Source: Rhizobiaceae bacterium
GTDB lineage: Bacteria; Pseudomonadota; Alphaproteobacteria; Rhizobiales; Rhizobiaceae
Length of the DNA stretch: 12,210 bases
Assembly: GCA_004299545.1 (NCBI GenBank)
Contig: SCRB01000209.1
Location: 1-12,210, forward strand
Direction of reading: 5' to 3'
This document shows, in pieces, positions 1 to 6,251 of the stretch. Below the pieces are notes generated by a model that worked only from the letters and a program-made list of their open reading frames with translations, had not been told where the DNA came from and did not search any database. Position numbers and translations under genes: made by a program. The number at the start of each line of letters is the position of its first letter. Within the stretch, counting starts at the first letter, position 1.

Positions 1-1779
1 CTGGTGGAGGAGGTCTCCGGCCTCGTCGAATGCCCGGTCGTGCTGATGGGCGAGTTCGACGAGGATTTCCTCTCCATTCCCGCCGAAGTCATCCGACTGA
101 CGATCAGGGCGAACCAGAAATGTTTCGTGACGCGGCCGGGCGGCGATGGAGACGCGCTTGCGCCGCGCTTCCTGCTGACCGCCAATATCGAGGCGAAGGA
201 CGGCGGGGCGGAGATCGCGCTAGGCAACGGCAAGGTGGTGCGCGCCCGCCTTTCCGACGCGCTGCATTTCTGGAAGACCGACCAGGCCGACCTGCCCGAT
301 CTCGGCCGGCTCAAAGCATCCGCCGAAAAATTTTGTCTCGACCTGAAAAAGCCGCTCGACCAGCGCATGGCGCGGCTGGATCACCTGAACGTCACCTTTC
401 ACGCCAAACTGGGTACGCAGGGCGAGAGGGTCGAGCGTATCGCGCGACTGGCAGAGGAACTGGCCGTCCCGCTTGAACGGCAAGGCTTCAACCCCACCCC
501 CGACCTTCGGTCGGACCCTCCCCTTGCAGGGGAGGGAAAGGCGCAGGCGGTGCCGCTTTCCTCCCCCCACCGGGGGGAGGTGTCCCGAAGGGACGGAGGG
601 GGTGGACATTCCTTCGCTGACCTTGCCCGCCGCGCCGCCGTGCTCGCCAAGGCCGACCTGCAAACCGAAGTGGTCGGCGAGTTCCCCGAGCTGCAGGGCC
701 TGATGGGGCGGAAGTATGCCGCGCTCCAGGGCGAGCATCCGTCCGTCGCCGCCGCGGTCGAGGAGCATTATAAGCCGCAAGGGCCGTCCGACCGTGTGCC
801 GGCCGATCCGGTATCGATTGCGGTCGCGCTCGCCGACAAGCTCGACACGCTGGTCGGCTTCTGGGCCATCGACGAAAAGCCCACCGGATCGAAGGACCCC
901 TACGCGCTGAGACGCGCGGCGCTGGGGGTAATCAGGATAGTGGTGGAGAATGGGGTGCAAGTCGGCTGGTGGCCCGGCTTTATAGTGTCCGGCCGTAGGA
1001 TCATGGCGCAGATGCTGAAAACAGCCTACGAGCGGAAGATCGACTTGCCTGTCGATAGCTTGCAGTCGGAATTCATACAGACTTTGGGCGAATTAGCCGA
1101 AGTCTCAAGGAAGGCTCAGACTGCACTGTTGGAGGAGCAACTTTCGGTACCACCGCAGGACTGGGAGGTGGCTCGAGCAAATGATCTCCTTTCCTTCTTC
1201 CACGACCGCCTGAAAGTCTATCTGCGTGACCAAGGCGCGCGGCATGACCTGATCGACGCGGTGCTGGCGAGCGGAGCGTCCGACCGGACGCCGGCCGGTC
1301 AGGCCGCCCCCGCGGAGGCCGGCGAGCAAAGCGAGCCGATGGCCGTGAGCGCGAATAACGACGACCTTCTCCTCATCGTCCGACGTGTCGAGGCGTTGTC
1401 CTCCTTCCTCGACACCGAGGACGGCAAGAACCTTCTCGCCGGCACCAAGCGCGCTGCCAACATCCTTGCCGCCGAGGAGAAGAAGGGCACGCGCATTGCC
1501 GTGTCAGTCGATCTGGCGCTTTTCAGCGATCCGGCCGAAAAGAGCCTCGACGCCGCCATCAACGCGGCCGAGAAGGAAGCGGGCGAAGCGATTGGCCGGC
1601 AGGACTTTTCCGCCGCCATGCGGGCGCTTTCCGCATTACGCGAACCGGTTGATTCATTCTTCGAGAAAGTCCTCGTAAACGACGAGAACGATTCGGTTCG
1701 CGCCAATCGCCTAGCGCTTCTTGAACGCATCCGTGCCGCGACGGGCCGGGTTGCAGATTTCTCGAAGATAGCAGGGTAG
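1..1779 (+). CDS. glyS: Glycyl-tRNA synthetase beta subunit, 3' part (5' end outside window)
   Basis: GlyS is the beta subunit of the bacterial alpha2beta2 glycyl-tRNA synthetase; with GlyQ it charges tRNA-Gly in the cytoplasm. The frame is open from base 1 to the TAG at 1777-1779, giving 592 codons of a protein that normally has about 700, so the N-terminal part lies upstream. Family landmarks are plain: [10 protein letters not shown] near the start, [10 protein letters not shown] and [14 protein letters not shown] in the middle, then [54 protein letters not shown] and the terminal ADFSKIAG. The frame carries three segments I do not expect in the family: a palindromic repeat (492-605), a 75-codon stretch with aberrant codon use (955-1179) and a short Ala/Pro/Glu-rich insert (1270-1356). 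None breaks the frame and the blocks on both sides match the family, so I call it functional. GlyQ is probably just upstream, but that is inference. Confidence 0.96.
   Translation: MVEEVSGLVECPVVLMGEFDEDFLSIPAEVIRLTIRANQKCFVTRPGGDGDALAPRFLLTANIEAKDGGAEIALGNGKVVRARLSDALHFWKTDQADLPDLGRLKASAEKFCLDLKKPLDQRMARLDHLNVTFHAKLGTQGERVERIARLAEELAVPLERQGFNPTPDLRSDPPLAGEGKAQAVPLSSPHRGEVSRRDGGGGHSFADLARRAAVLAKADLQTEVVGEFPELQGLMGRKYAALQGEHPSVAAAVEEHYKPQGPSDRVPADPVSIAVALADKLDTLVGFWAIDEKPTGSKDPYALRRAALGVIRIVVENGVQVGWWPGFIVSGRRIMAQMLKTAYERKIDLPVDSLQSEFIQTLGELAEVSRKAQTALLEEQLSVPPQDWEVARANDLLSFFHDRLKVYLRDQGARHDLIDAVLASGASDRTPAGQAAPAEAGEQSEPMAVSANNDDLLLIVRRVEALSSFLDTEDGKNLLAGTKRAANILAAEEKKGTRIAVSVDLALFSDPAEKSLDAAINAAEKEAGEAIGRQDFSAAMRALSALREPVDSFFEKVLVNDENDSVRANRLALLERIRAATGRVADFSKIAG
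492..605. repeat. Palindromic repeat element inserted in frame within glyS
   Basis: This is a 114-bp C/G-tract element bounded by the perfect inverted repeat CCACCCCC (494-501) / GGGGGTGG (598-605). Inside are four perfect hairpins: CGACC-ttc-GGTCG (501-513), CCCTCCCC-ttgca-GGGGAGGG (516-536), CCTCCCCCC-acc-GGGGGGAGG (560-580) and GTCCC-gaa-GGGAC (582-594). The length is exactly 38 codons and there is no stop in the glyS frame, so it adds a Pro/Gly/Arg-rich peptide between the blocks ending ERQGF and starting SFADLARRA. Short palindromes of this style are dispersed in rhizobial genomes, usually between genes. In-gene insertion resembles the Rickettsia palindromic elements (RPE). Membership of a named repeat family cannot be shown from one copy. 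Confidence 0.85.
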
Positions 1780-1791
1780 GGCGCGTCTGGA

Positions 1792-1835
1792 GCAATTCCA
1801 GCAAAAGTGTGCAGCGGTTTTGCGTCCGGAATTGC
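1792..1835. repeat. Rhizobial-type intergenic hairpin repeat, possible bidirectional terminator
   Basis: The outer arms GCAATTCC (1792-1799) and GGAATTGC (1828-1835) are perfect complements, and an inner stem GCAAAA (1801-1806) / TTTTGC (1818-1823) continues the structure. It fills the 65-bp gap between the convergent stops of glyS (1779) and the exported-protein gene (1845). I recognise the general pattern GGAGCAATTCC...CGGTTTT...GTCCGGAATTGCG as a dispersed intergenic repeat of Hyphomicrobiales. In this position it could act as a terminator for both genes; no classical U-tract follows, so that role is inference. Confidence 0.7.
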
Positions 1836-1844
1836 GTGGAAAGG

Positions 1845-2318
1845 CTATTGTGGCGTGACGGACGGCTTTCCCTGGTCCGTTGCCGGTGTTTTGCCGCCCC
1901 CTTCCGGCGCGGAGTGCTGTTCGTCACCGGAGGTTTCGGGTTGCGGCGTCCCGGTCGCGGACACCTCTATCGGTGCTGCGTCGCCGATCATGCCGGCGCG
2001 GATGACAAGGGGCGTCGGATCGAAGCGCTTTTTCTTCCCGCTCTCGTCGTCGACCTTTCGCGGCGTTTCCGGCTCCTGGCCGATCTCGGCGATGATGGAT
2101 GGGCTCACGGAGTGGAATGTTTCCGCTGCCGCCATGGACTGATCCGCCGGCAGGTCGACAGGTCCGATCGTGACGATATCGGGCGTATCCTGGGAAATCG
2201 GAGTGGCCCATTCGATGGAGCCGCGCGTCGCGGTTTCCGCGAGCGAAACGCAGATCGTGCCGGCAAGGAGCCCGGCAGTCGCTACTGCCGTGCAGGAAAT
2301 AAAGACAACCCTGTTCAT
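1845..2318 (-). CDS. Small exported protein of unknown function
   Basis: A 157-residue protein read on the minus strand. I start at the ATG at 2316-2318, not at the longer frame reaching 2516, because it is followed at once by a Sec-type signal peptide: MNR, a hydrophobic run at about residues 4-25, and a likely cleavage after SLA (residue 27). A short purine-rich GGAG lies 3 nt before the ATG. The mature protein is low in complexity, acidic and Pro/Thr/Glu-rich, with one more ordered-looking block at residues 98-113 (RFDPTPLVIRAGMIGD) and a disordered Gly/Pro/Gln-rich tail. There is no cysteine after the signal, so it is not a lipoprotein. I do not recognise a domain. It is divergent from tsaC and convergent with glyS, so it is probably monocistronic. 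The overlapping plus-strand frame is Arg-rich and has no family features. Confidence 0.7.
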   Translation of the reverse strand: MNRVVFISCTAVATAGLLAGTICVSLAETATRGSIEWATPISQDTPDIVTIGPVDLPADQSMAAAETFHSVSPSIIAEIGQEPETPRKVDDESGKKKRFDPTPLVIRAGMIGDAAPIEVSATGTPQPETSGDEQHSAPEGGGKTPATDQGKPSVTPQ

Positions 2319-2342
2319 TCGCTCCACCCCGCTACCCGTTCG

Positions 2343-2365
2343 GCTTCGCGGTTGGAGCGCGAAGC
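2343..2365 (-). other. Hairpin in the leader of the exported-protein gene
   Basis: GCTTCGCG (2343-2350) and CGCGAAGC (2358-2365) form a perfect 8-bp stem with a 7-nt loop. It lies 24 nt upstream of the minus-strand ATG at 2318 and would be in that gene's 5' leader if transcription starts farther upstream. A smaller dyad, TCTTT-aacg-AAAGA, lies at 2387-2400. Any role in translation or mRNA stability is inference. Confidence 0.45.
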
Positions 2366-2412
2366 TCGGCTTGCCATGGCACCGGTCTTTAACGAAAGAA
2401 TGAAGGCGAGCC

Positions 2413-2440
2413 TTGCGGGCGGCTTCAGGAGGGATATACC
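2413..2440 (+). promoter_or_regulatory. Candidate sigma-70-type promoter for tsaC
   Basis: TTGCGG (2413-2418), a 16-bp spacer and TATACC (2435-2440) fit a housekeeping promoter. Transcription would start near 2447, giving a short leader holding the Shine-Dalgarno sequence AAGGAAGG (2454-2461). The element resembles the one before the acyl-CoA dehydrogenase gene (TTGCGC, 17 bp, TATACC). Start sites were not mapped. Confidence 0.5.
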
Positions 2441-2464
2441 GGGCGGCATCGTTAAGGAAGGGTG

Positions 2465-3472
2465 ATGGAATTGGCGGAAATCCTCCCGATCGGGTCGGCA
2501 CTGGGGGAGGCGGCAAGGCGTCTTCTTTCCGGCGATGTGGTCGCTATTCCGACCGAGACGGTCTACGGCCTCGCCGCCGACGCCACAAATGGCGAGGCTG
2601 TCGCGCGCATCTTCGAGACCAAGGGCCGGCCGCGCTTCAACCCGCTCATCACCCATGTGGCGACAATCGCTATGGCGGAGCGCATTGCGCTCTTTGATCC
2701 CCTGTCGCGCAAGCTGGCGGACGCGTTCTGGCCAGGACCGCTGACCCTCGTGCTGCCGCTCCGCAAGGAGGCCGGCATCCATCCGCTGGTGACGGCGGGC
2801 CTTGAAACGATCGCATTGCGCATGCCTGTCGGCTTCATGCCGGATCTCATTGCGGAAATCGGCCGGCCGCTCGCCGCGCCGAGCGCCAATTCGTCGGGCC
2901 GCATCAGCGGCACGACGGCCGAAGCCGTCGAGCGCGATCTCGGAAGCCGGATCGGCCTGATCGTCGACGGCGGGCCGACGCCGGTCGGGTTGGAATCGAC
3001 CATCGTCAAGGTAGGCGTCGAGGTTGGGGGCGTTGGCGTCAGGCTGCTGCGCCCCGGCGGCACGCCGGCCGAGGCGATAGAGGCAGTCGCTTGTGTCAGG
3101 CTCGAACGCGGCGCTAAGTCCGGTGTCGAGGCGCCGGGCATGCTCCTTTCCCATTATGCGCCGAAGGCGGCCGTCCGCCTCGATGCCGGCGATGTCCGGG
3201 CAGGCGAGACGCTTCTCGCCTTTGGTCCGGAGCGGGTGGAAGGCGCGGAAAAGGCCAGAGCTTGCCTCAACCTGTCGCCTACCGGCGATCTTCGCGAGGC
3301 AGCCGCCAATCTCTTCACCTACATGCACCGGCTCGACGCGGCGGGCGCCGCTACGATGGCCGTCGAACCGATCCCGCGCTCCGGCCTTGGTGAGGCGATC
3401 AACGATCGCCTGAAAAGGGCAGCCGCGCCCCGCGACACGCCATCGCGTGACATGCCTCTCTCCAGAAGCTAG
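2465..3472 (+). CDS. tsaC: L-threonylcarbamoyladenylate synthase, Sua5 type
   Basis: It makes threonylcarbamoyl-AMP from threonine, bicarbonate and ATP, the first step of t6A37 modification of ANN-decoding tRNAs; the TsaD complex then transfers the group. I start at ATG 2465 (335 aa), 6 nt after AAGGA; a GTG directly in front (2462) is the alternative. The YrdC-like domain covers about residues 14-202, with PTETVYGLAADATN, the nucleotide-binding KGRPRFNPLI, FWPGPLTLVL, APSANSSGRISGT and LRPGGTP. A linker containing PGMLLSHYAPKAAVRL (224-239) leads to the Sua5 C-terminal domain, ending in GLGEAINDRLKRAAAPR. The length of about 335 residues separates it from the single-domain TsaC of about 190. 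It probably shares a transcript with the FAD dehydrogenase 9 bp downstream. The tail after residue 322 is unconserved in character. Confidence 0.95.
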   Translation: MELAEILPIGSALGEAARRLLSGDVVAIPTETVYGLAADATNGEAVARIFETKGRPRFNPLITHVATIAMAERIALFDPLSRKLADAFWPGPLTLVLPLRKEAGIHPLVTAGLETIALRMPVGFMPDLIAEIGRPLAAPSANSSGRISGTTAEAVERDLGSRIGLIVDGGPTPVGLESTIVKVGVEVGGVGVRLLRPGGTPAEAIEAVACVRLERGAKSGVEAPGMLLSHYAPKAAVRLDAGDVRAGETLLAFGPERVEGAEKARACLNLSPTGDLREAAANLFTYMHRLDAAGAATMAVEPIPRSGLGEAINDRLKRAAAPRDTPSRDMPLSRS

Positions 3473-3481
3473 TTTTGCCTC

Positions 3482-4906
3482 ATGTCCGACCACGATATCT
3501 CTCCCGAAATCACCGCCCGTTTTGCCGCCATCGTCGGCGAGCGATATGCCCTGACCGCCCCGGACGACATCGCGCCCTTCGTGCATGAGCGGCGCGGGTT
3601 TTTCGTCGGGCGGACGCCGCTGGTGCTGAAGCCCGGCAGCGTCGAGGAAGTGTCCCGCATCATGCGGCTTGCGACCGAAACACGGACGCCGATTGTCCCG
3701 CAAAGCGGCAATACCGGGCTTGTCGGAGGGCAGATTCCAGACCAGTCGGGACGGGAGGTCGTACTCTCGCTCGTCCGGCTGGACAGGATCAGGGAAGTGG
3801 ATGTCCTTTCCAATACCATTACCGCCGAGGCCGGCGTCATCCTGCAGAACCTGCATGATGCCGCTGACGGAGCGGATCGTCTCTTTCCGCTGTCGCTCGC
3901 CTCGAAGGGGAGTTGCCGCATCGGCGGCAATCTCTCCTCCAATGCCGGCGGCACCGATGTTCTCGCCTATGGCAATGCGCGCGAACTCTGTCTCGGAGTC
4001 GAGGTCGTAATGCCGAACGGTGAGATTTTCGACGATCTGCGCAAACTGAAGAAGGACAATACCGGCTACGACCTGAAAAACCTGTTCGTCGGTGCGGAGG
4101 GCACGCTCGGCATCATCACCGCCGCCGTACTGAAGCTCGTCCCGAAGCCGAAAGGCAGGGAGGTAGCGTGGGTCGGCCTCGAATCGCCCGCCGCAGCGCT
4201 CAGGCTTTTCGGGCGCGCGCTCGACAAGGCCGGCAGCGGGCTGACCGCCTTCGAACTGATGCGCGCGATCACGCTCGACTTCGTGCTCAGGCACATTCCG
4301 GGTTCCGTTGCGCCGCTTGCCGGCTCCTATCCCTGGTACGTGCTGATGGAAATCTCGTCCGGCCGCTCGGCGGAGGATGCGCGCACGCTGATCGAGGATA
4401 TTCTCGGCGAGGCTTTCGAGGCGGGCATCGTCGGCGATGCGGCGATCGCGGAGAGCCTGGCACAGGCAAAAGCCTTCTGGAGCCTGCGCGAGGATATGTC
4501 GGATGCGCAGAAGCCGGAAGGCGGCTCGATCAAGCACGACATTTCGGTTCCCGTCGCTTCGATCCCCGCATTCATCGAGCAGGCGATGGCCGCGGTGGAA
4601 AGGACCGTTCCCGGCGCCCGCCCCGTGTGCTTCGGCCATATGGGAGACGGCAATCTTCACTTCAACGTGTCGCAACCGGTCGGCGCGTCGCGTGAGGCCT
4701 ACATGGCGCGCTATCATGACATGAACGCCGCCGTTCATGCGGTCGTGCGCGCGCTTTCAGGTTCGATCTCGGCCGAACACGGCATCGGCCAGTTGAAACG
4801 CGACGAACTTCTGGAAACGGCGCCGCCCGTCGCCATCGACCTCATGCGGCGGGTGAAAAAGGCCTTCGACCCGCTCGGCATCATGAACCCGGGCAAAGTT
4901 ATCTGA
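3482..4906 (+). CDS. FAD-linked D-2-hydroxyacid dehydrogenase (D-2-hydroxyglutarate/D-lactate dehydrogenase family)
   Basis: A 474-residue flavoprotein of the VAO/GlcD family that oxidises a D-2-hydroxyacid and passes electrons to a carrier. The N-terminal half is the FAD-binding (FAD_binding_4) domain: PQSGNTGLVGG at 73-83, GGNLSSNAGG at 148-157 and NTGYDLKNLFVGAEGTLG at 193-210. The C-terminal half is the FAD-oxidase C domain with the metal-binding motif HMGDGNLH (386-393), SAEHGIGQLKR (430-440) and the standard ending DPLGIMNPGKVI. Length and motifs fit the D-2-hydroxyglutarate dehydrogenase-like branch better than glycolate oxidase GlcD, which needs GlcE/GlcF partners not seen here; the true substrate cannot be read from sequence. 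No signal peptide or membrane segment is visible. The ribosome-binding site is weak, which together with the 9-bp gap suggests co-transcription with tsaC. The end converges on the iron permease gene, 6 bp apart. Confidence 0.92.
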   Translation: MSDHDISPEITARFAAIVGERYALTAPDDIAPFVHERRGFFVGRTPLVLKPGSVEEVSRIMRLATETRTPIVPQSGNTGLVGGQIPDQSGREVVLSLVRLDRIREVDVLSNTITAEAGVILQNLHDAADGADRLFPLSLASKGSCRIGGNLSSNAGGTDVLAYGNARELCLGVEVVMPNGEIFDDLRKLKKDNTGYDLKNLFVGAEGTLGIITAAVLKLVPKPKGREVAWVGLESPAAALRLFGRALDKAGSGLTAFELMRAITLDFVLRHIPGSVAPLAGSYPWYVLMEISSGRSAEDARTLIEDILGEAFEAGIVGDAAIAESLAQAKAFWSLREDMSDAQKPEGGSIKHDISVPVASIPAFIEQAMAAVERTVPGARPVCFGHMGDGNLHFNVSQPVGASREAYMARYHDMNAAVHAVVRALSGSISAEHGIGQLKRDELLETAPPVAIDLMRRVKKAFDPLGIMNPGKVI

Positions 4907-4922
4907 GCAAGGTTATTTGAGC
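4895..4922. repeat. 14-bp tandem duplication across two convergent stop codons
   Basis: AAAGTTATCTGAGC (4895-4908) is followed directly by AAGGTTATTTGAGC (4909-4922), matching at 12 of 14 positions. The first copy carries the TGA stop of the FAD dehydrogenase; the second carries the TTA that is the TAA stop of the minus-strand permease gene. It looks like a slippage or duplication event at the gene junction. Confidence 0.6.
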
Positions 4923-5413
4923 TTTTCCGGCTGCCCCTTGCGGGCGGGCTTCTTTCCTGCGGCGACCTTTCGTGCCGCCGTCCTCTTGGCGACCTGCTTC
5001 ACTTCGATTACTTTGCCCGACGGTTCTGCCCGGTCGCCATAGATGCTCTTGCGCAACCCGTGCTCTATGGCGGCCTTCTCGCATCTTTCCCGGAATTCAT
5101 TGACCTCTTCTTCCGTCAGATGCTCGATGCCGATGAAGACGTTCTCCGCGCGGCCGGCCCTGATCAGTTCGTCAAGTTTCGCCTGAATGGCGGCGCCATC
5201 GCGGTTCTGCGTGTTCTGGATCAGGAACACCATGAGAAAGGTGACGATGGTCGTGCCGGTATTGATGATGAGCTGCCAGGTATCCGAGAAGTGAAAGAGA
5301 GGGCCGCTTGCCGCCCACACGACCACGATGGCCACGCAGCCGATGAATGTCGCCGGGTGGCCGGCCGCGGAGGCGACCCTGTTCGCGATCTTCGTGAAAA
5401 ACCTGCTGGACAT
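4913..5413 (-). CDS. Low-affinity iron permease family membrane protein
   Basis: A 166-residue protein resembling the low-affinity iron permease family (Pfam Iron_permease, PF04120). Two hydrophobic segments lie at about residues 22-38 and 47-66, joined by a short loop containing FHFSDTWQ, and followed by the family-like block QNTQNRDGAAIQAKLDELI (66-84). A soluble helical part with an acidic run (EHLTEEEVNEFRE, 97-109) follows. The last 30 or so residues are Lys/Arg/Ala-rich (KRTAARKVAAGKKPARKG), unlike the rest. The start ATG at 5411-5413 has GAGAGG 8 nt upstream. It converges on the FAD dehydrogenase gene. Whether these bacterial homologues move iron is not well established, so the transport role rests on family name only. 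Confidence 0.85.
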   Translation of the reverse strand: MSSRFFTKIANRVASAAGHPATFIGCVAIVVVWAASGPLFHFSDTWQLIINTGTTIVTFLMVFLIQNTQNRDGAAIQAKLDELIRAGRAENVFIGIEHLTEEEVNEFRERCEKAAIEHGLRKSIYGDRAEPSGKVIEVKQVAKRTAARKVAAGKKPARKGQPEKLK

Positions 5414-5614
5414 ACTTGCCGCCTCTCGCCTTGCCGGTAGCCATCAACGCACGGGCATTGGAGAAGTTGCTTTTCACCGCGTCTGGATCCATGAACTTTC
5501 CGAAACCTTACAGCCGGTTGCAAAGCGATAACCATCAGAACGGTCAGTGAAATTTTTACCGAGTTTCTTAAGCGCGGCGGTAAGGAGCCTACCCTAGTCT
5601 CACGCCCATAAGAC

Positions 5615-5655
5615 GACCGGGAAAACCGGTCCGCGAGAACCGCATCAGGCTCTCG
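5615..5655 (+). other. Two consecutive stem-loops in the leader of the DUF6101-like gene
   Basis: The first hairpin is perfect: GACCGG (5615-5620), loop GAAAA, CCGGTC (5626-5631). The second, 5634-5655, pairs CGAGAACC with GGCTCTCG with one mismatch around a 6-nt loop. They sit 24 to 64 nt before the ATG at 5679, just ahead of the Shine-Dalgarno AGGAAGG (5664-5670). The rest of the 265-bp gap (5414-5678) has an AT-rich stretch near 5548-5574 but no promoter I can defend. I recognise no riboswitch class. Confidence 0.4.
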
Positions 5656-5678
5656 GGAGTAACAGGAAGGCTGAGACG

Positions 5679-6242
5679 ATGAACACCGGATTGAAGCCGG
5701 TCTGGGCGGGCTGCAGCATGCGGCTCGATCCCTTCAGGCTGCCGCAGGCAACAAGCTACGCCACCCGCGACGTATTCGGCGACGTGACATTCACCCTTGA
5801 TCGTCGTGGCGCCACCATCCGGCGCGTGCTCGAAAAAAGCGGGCTCCCCGCCACGGTCGTTCTCCCGGCAACGGCCTTTCAGGGTGTTGCCGCGCGCGCC
5901 ATCGAGGACGGCGAGGGGCAGGTGACGGTGACGCTGGAACTGATGCACCGCGATCCGATGCTCGCCGTTCCCCTGCTCGTGGCCGAGAATCTGGATGACA
6001 TAGCGGCCGACTGGCACGGCTGGGCGGAGGCCTATTGTCTTCCCATGCTTCTGGTCGAGGCCGACGGCGTTGCCCGCCTGTTGGAAGAGTCTCTTGGCGC
6101 GGTTCGCAAGGCGCCGCCGCAGAAGCGCCGCAAGGGGCGTCCAACCCATGAGCGCCGGCCACGCTTCCTGGCGCGCCGCCGCTGCGGCGATCTCGGCCTG
6201 CGGCTGGTCATCGCCGGCGAGGAAATCATCGCCCGCACGTAA
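5679..6242 (+). CDS. Conserved protein, probably DUF6101 family
   Basis: A 187-residue protein starting at ATG 5679 with AGGAAGG 8 nt upstream. It has no signal peptide, membrane segment or enzyme motif that I can identify. The N-terminal two thirds looks like a compact mixed alpha/beta domain, with alternating hydrophobic strands (DVTFTLDRRGATIRRVL, VTVTLELMHRDP, AVPLLVAENLDDI). Residues 143-168 are strongly basic (RKAPPQKRRKGRP then RRPRFLARRR), which could bind nucleic acid or membrane lipid; the end (LRLVIAGEEIIART) is ordered-looking. I recall DUF6101 proteins being encoded beside ubiA in Rhizobiales, and here the gene converges on ubiA with 9 bp between stops. The family assignment is from memory and the function is unknown. 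Confidence 0.75.
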   Translation: MNTGLKPVWAGCSMRLDPFRLPQATSYATRDVFGDVTFTLDRRGATIRRVLEKSGLPATVVLPATAFQGVAARAIEDGEGQVTVTLELMHRDPMLAVPLLVAENLDDIAADWHGWAEAYCLPMLLVEADGVARLLEESLGAVRKAPPQKRRKGRPTHERRPRFLARRRCGDLGLRLVIAGEEIIART

Positions 6243-6251
6243 CCGGCGTCG

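Noticed and set aside
492..605. CRISPR array or start of a transposon in the repeat-rich part of glyS
   Set aside because: There are no regularly spaced identical repeats and no transposase; the frame stays open through a single palindromic element.
1809..2465. A 218-codon plus-strand frame opposite the exported-protein gene
   Set aside because: Arg-rich with no ordered pattern, and it starts inside the intergenic hairpin. The minus-strand frame has a signal peptide and a plausible start.
2315..4738. An 807-codon open frame on the minus strand across tsaC and the FAD dehydrogenase gene
   Set aside because: It lies opposite two genes with clear family motifs, is rich in Arg, Gly, His and Asp with no recognisable domain, and follows from GC-rich codon bias on the other strand.
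5414..5678. A riboswitch or small gene in the 265-bp gap
   Set aside because: Only two simple hairpins are visible; no known riboswitch core, no small frame with its own start signals, and the frames crossing it are continuations of shadows.
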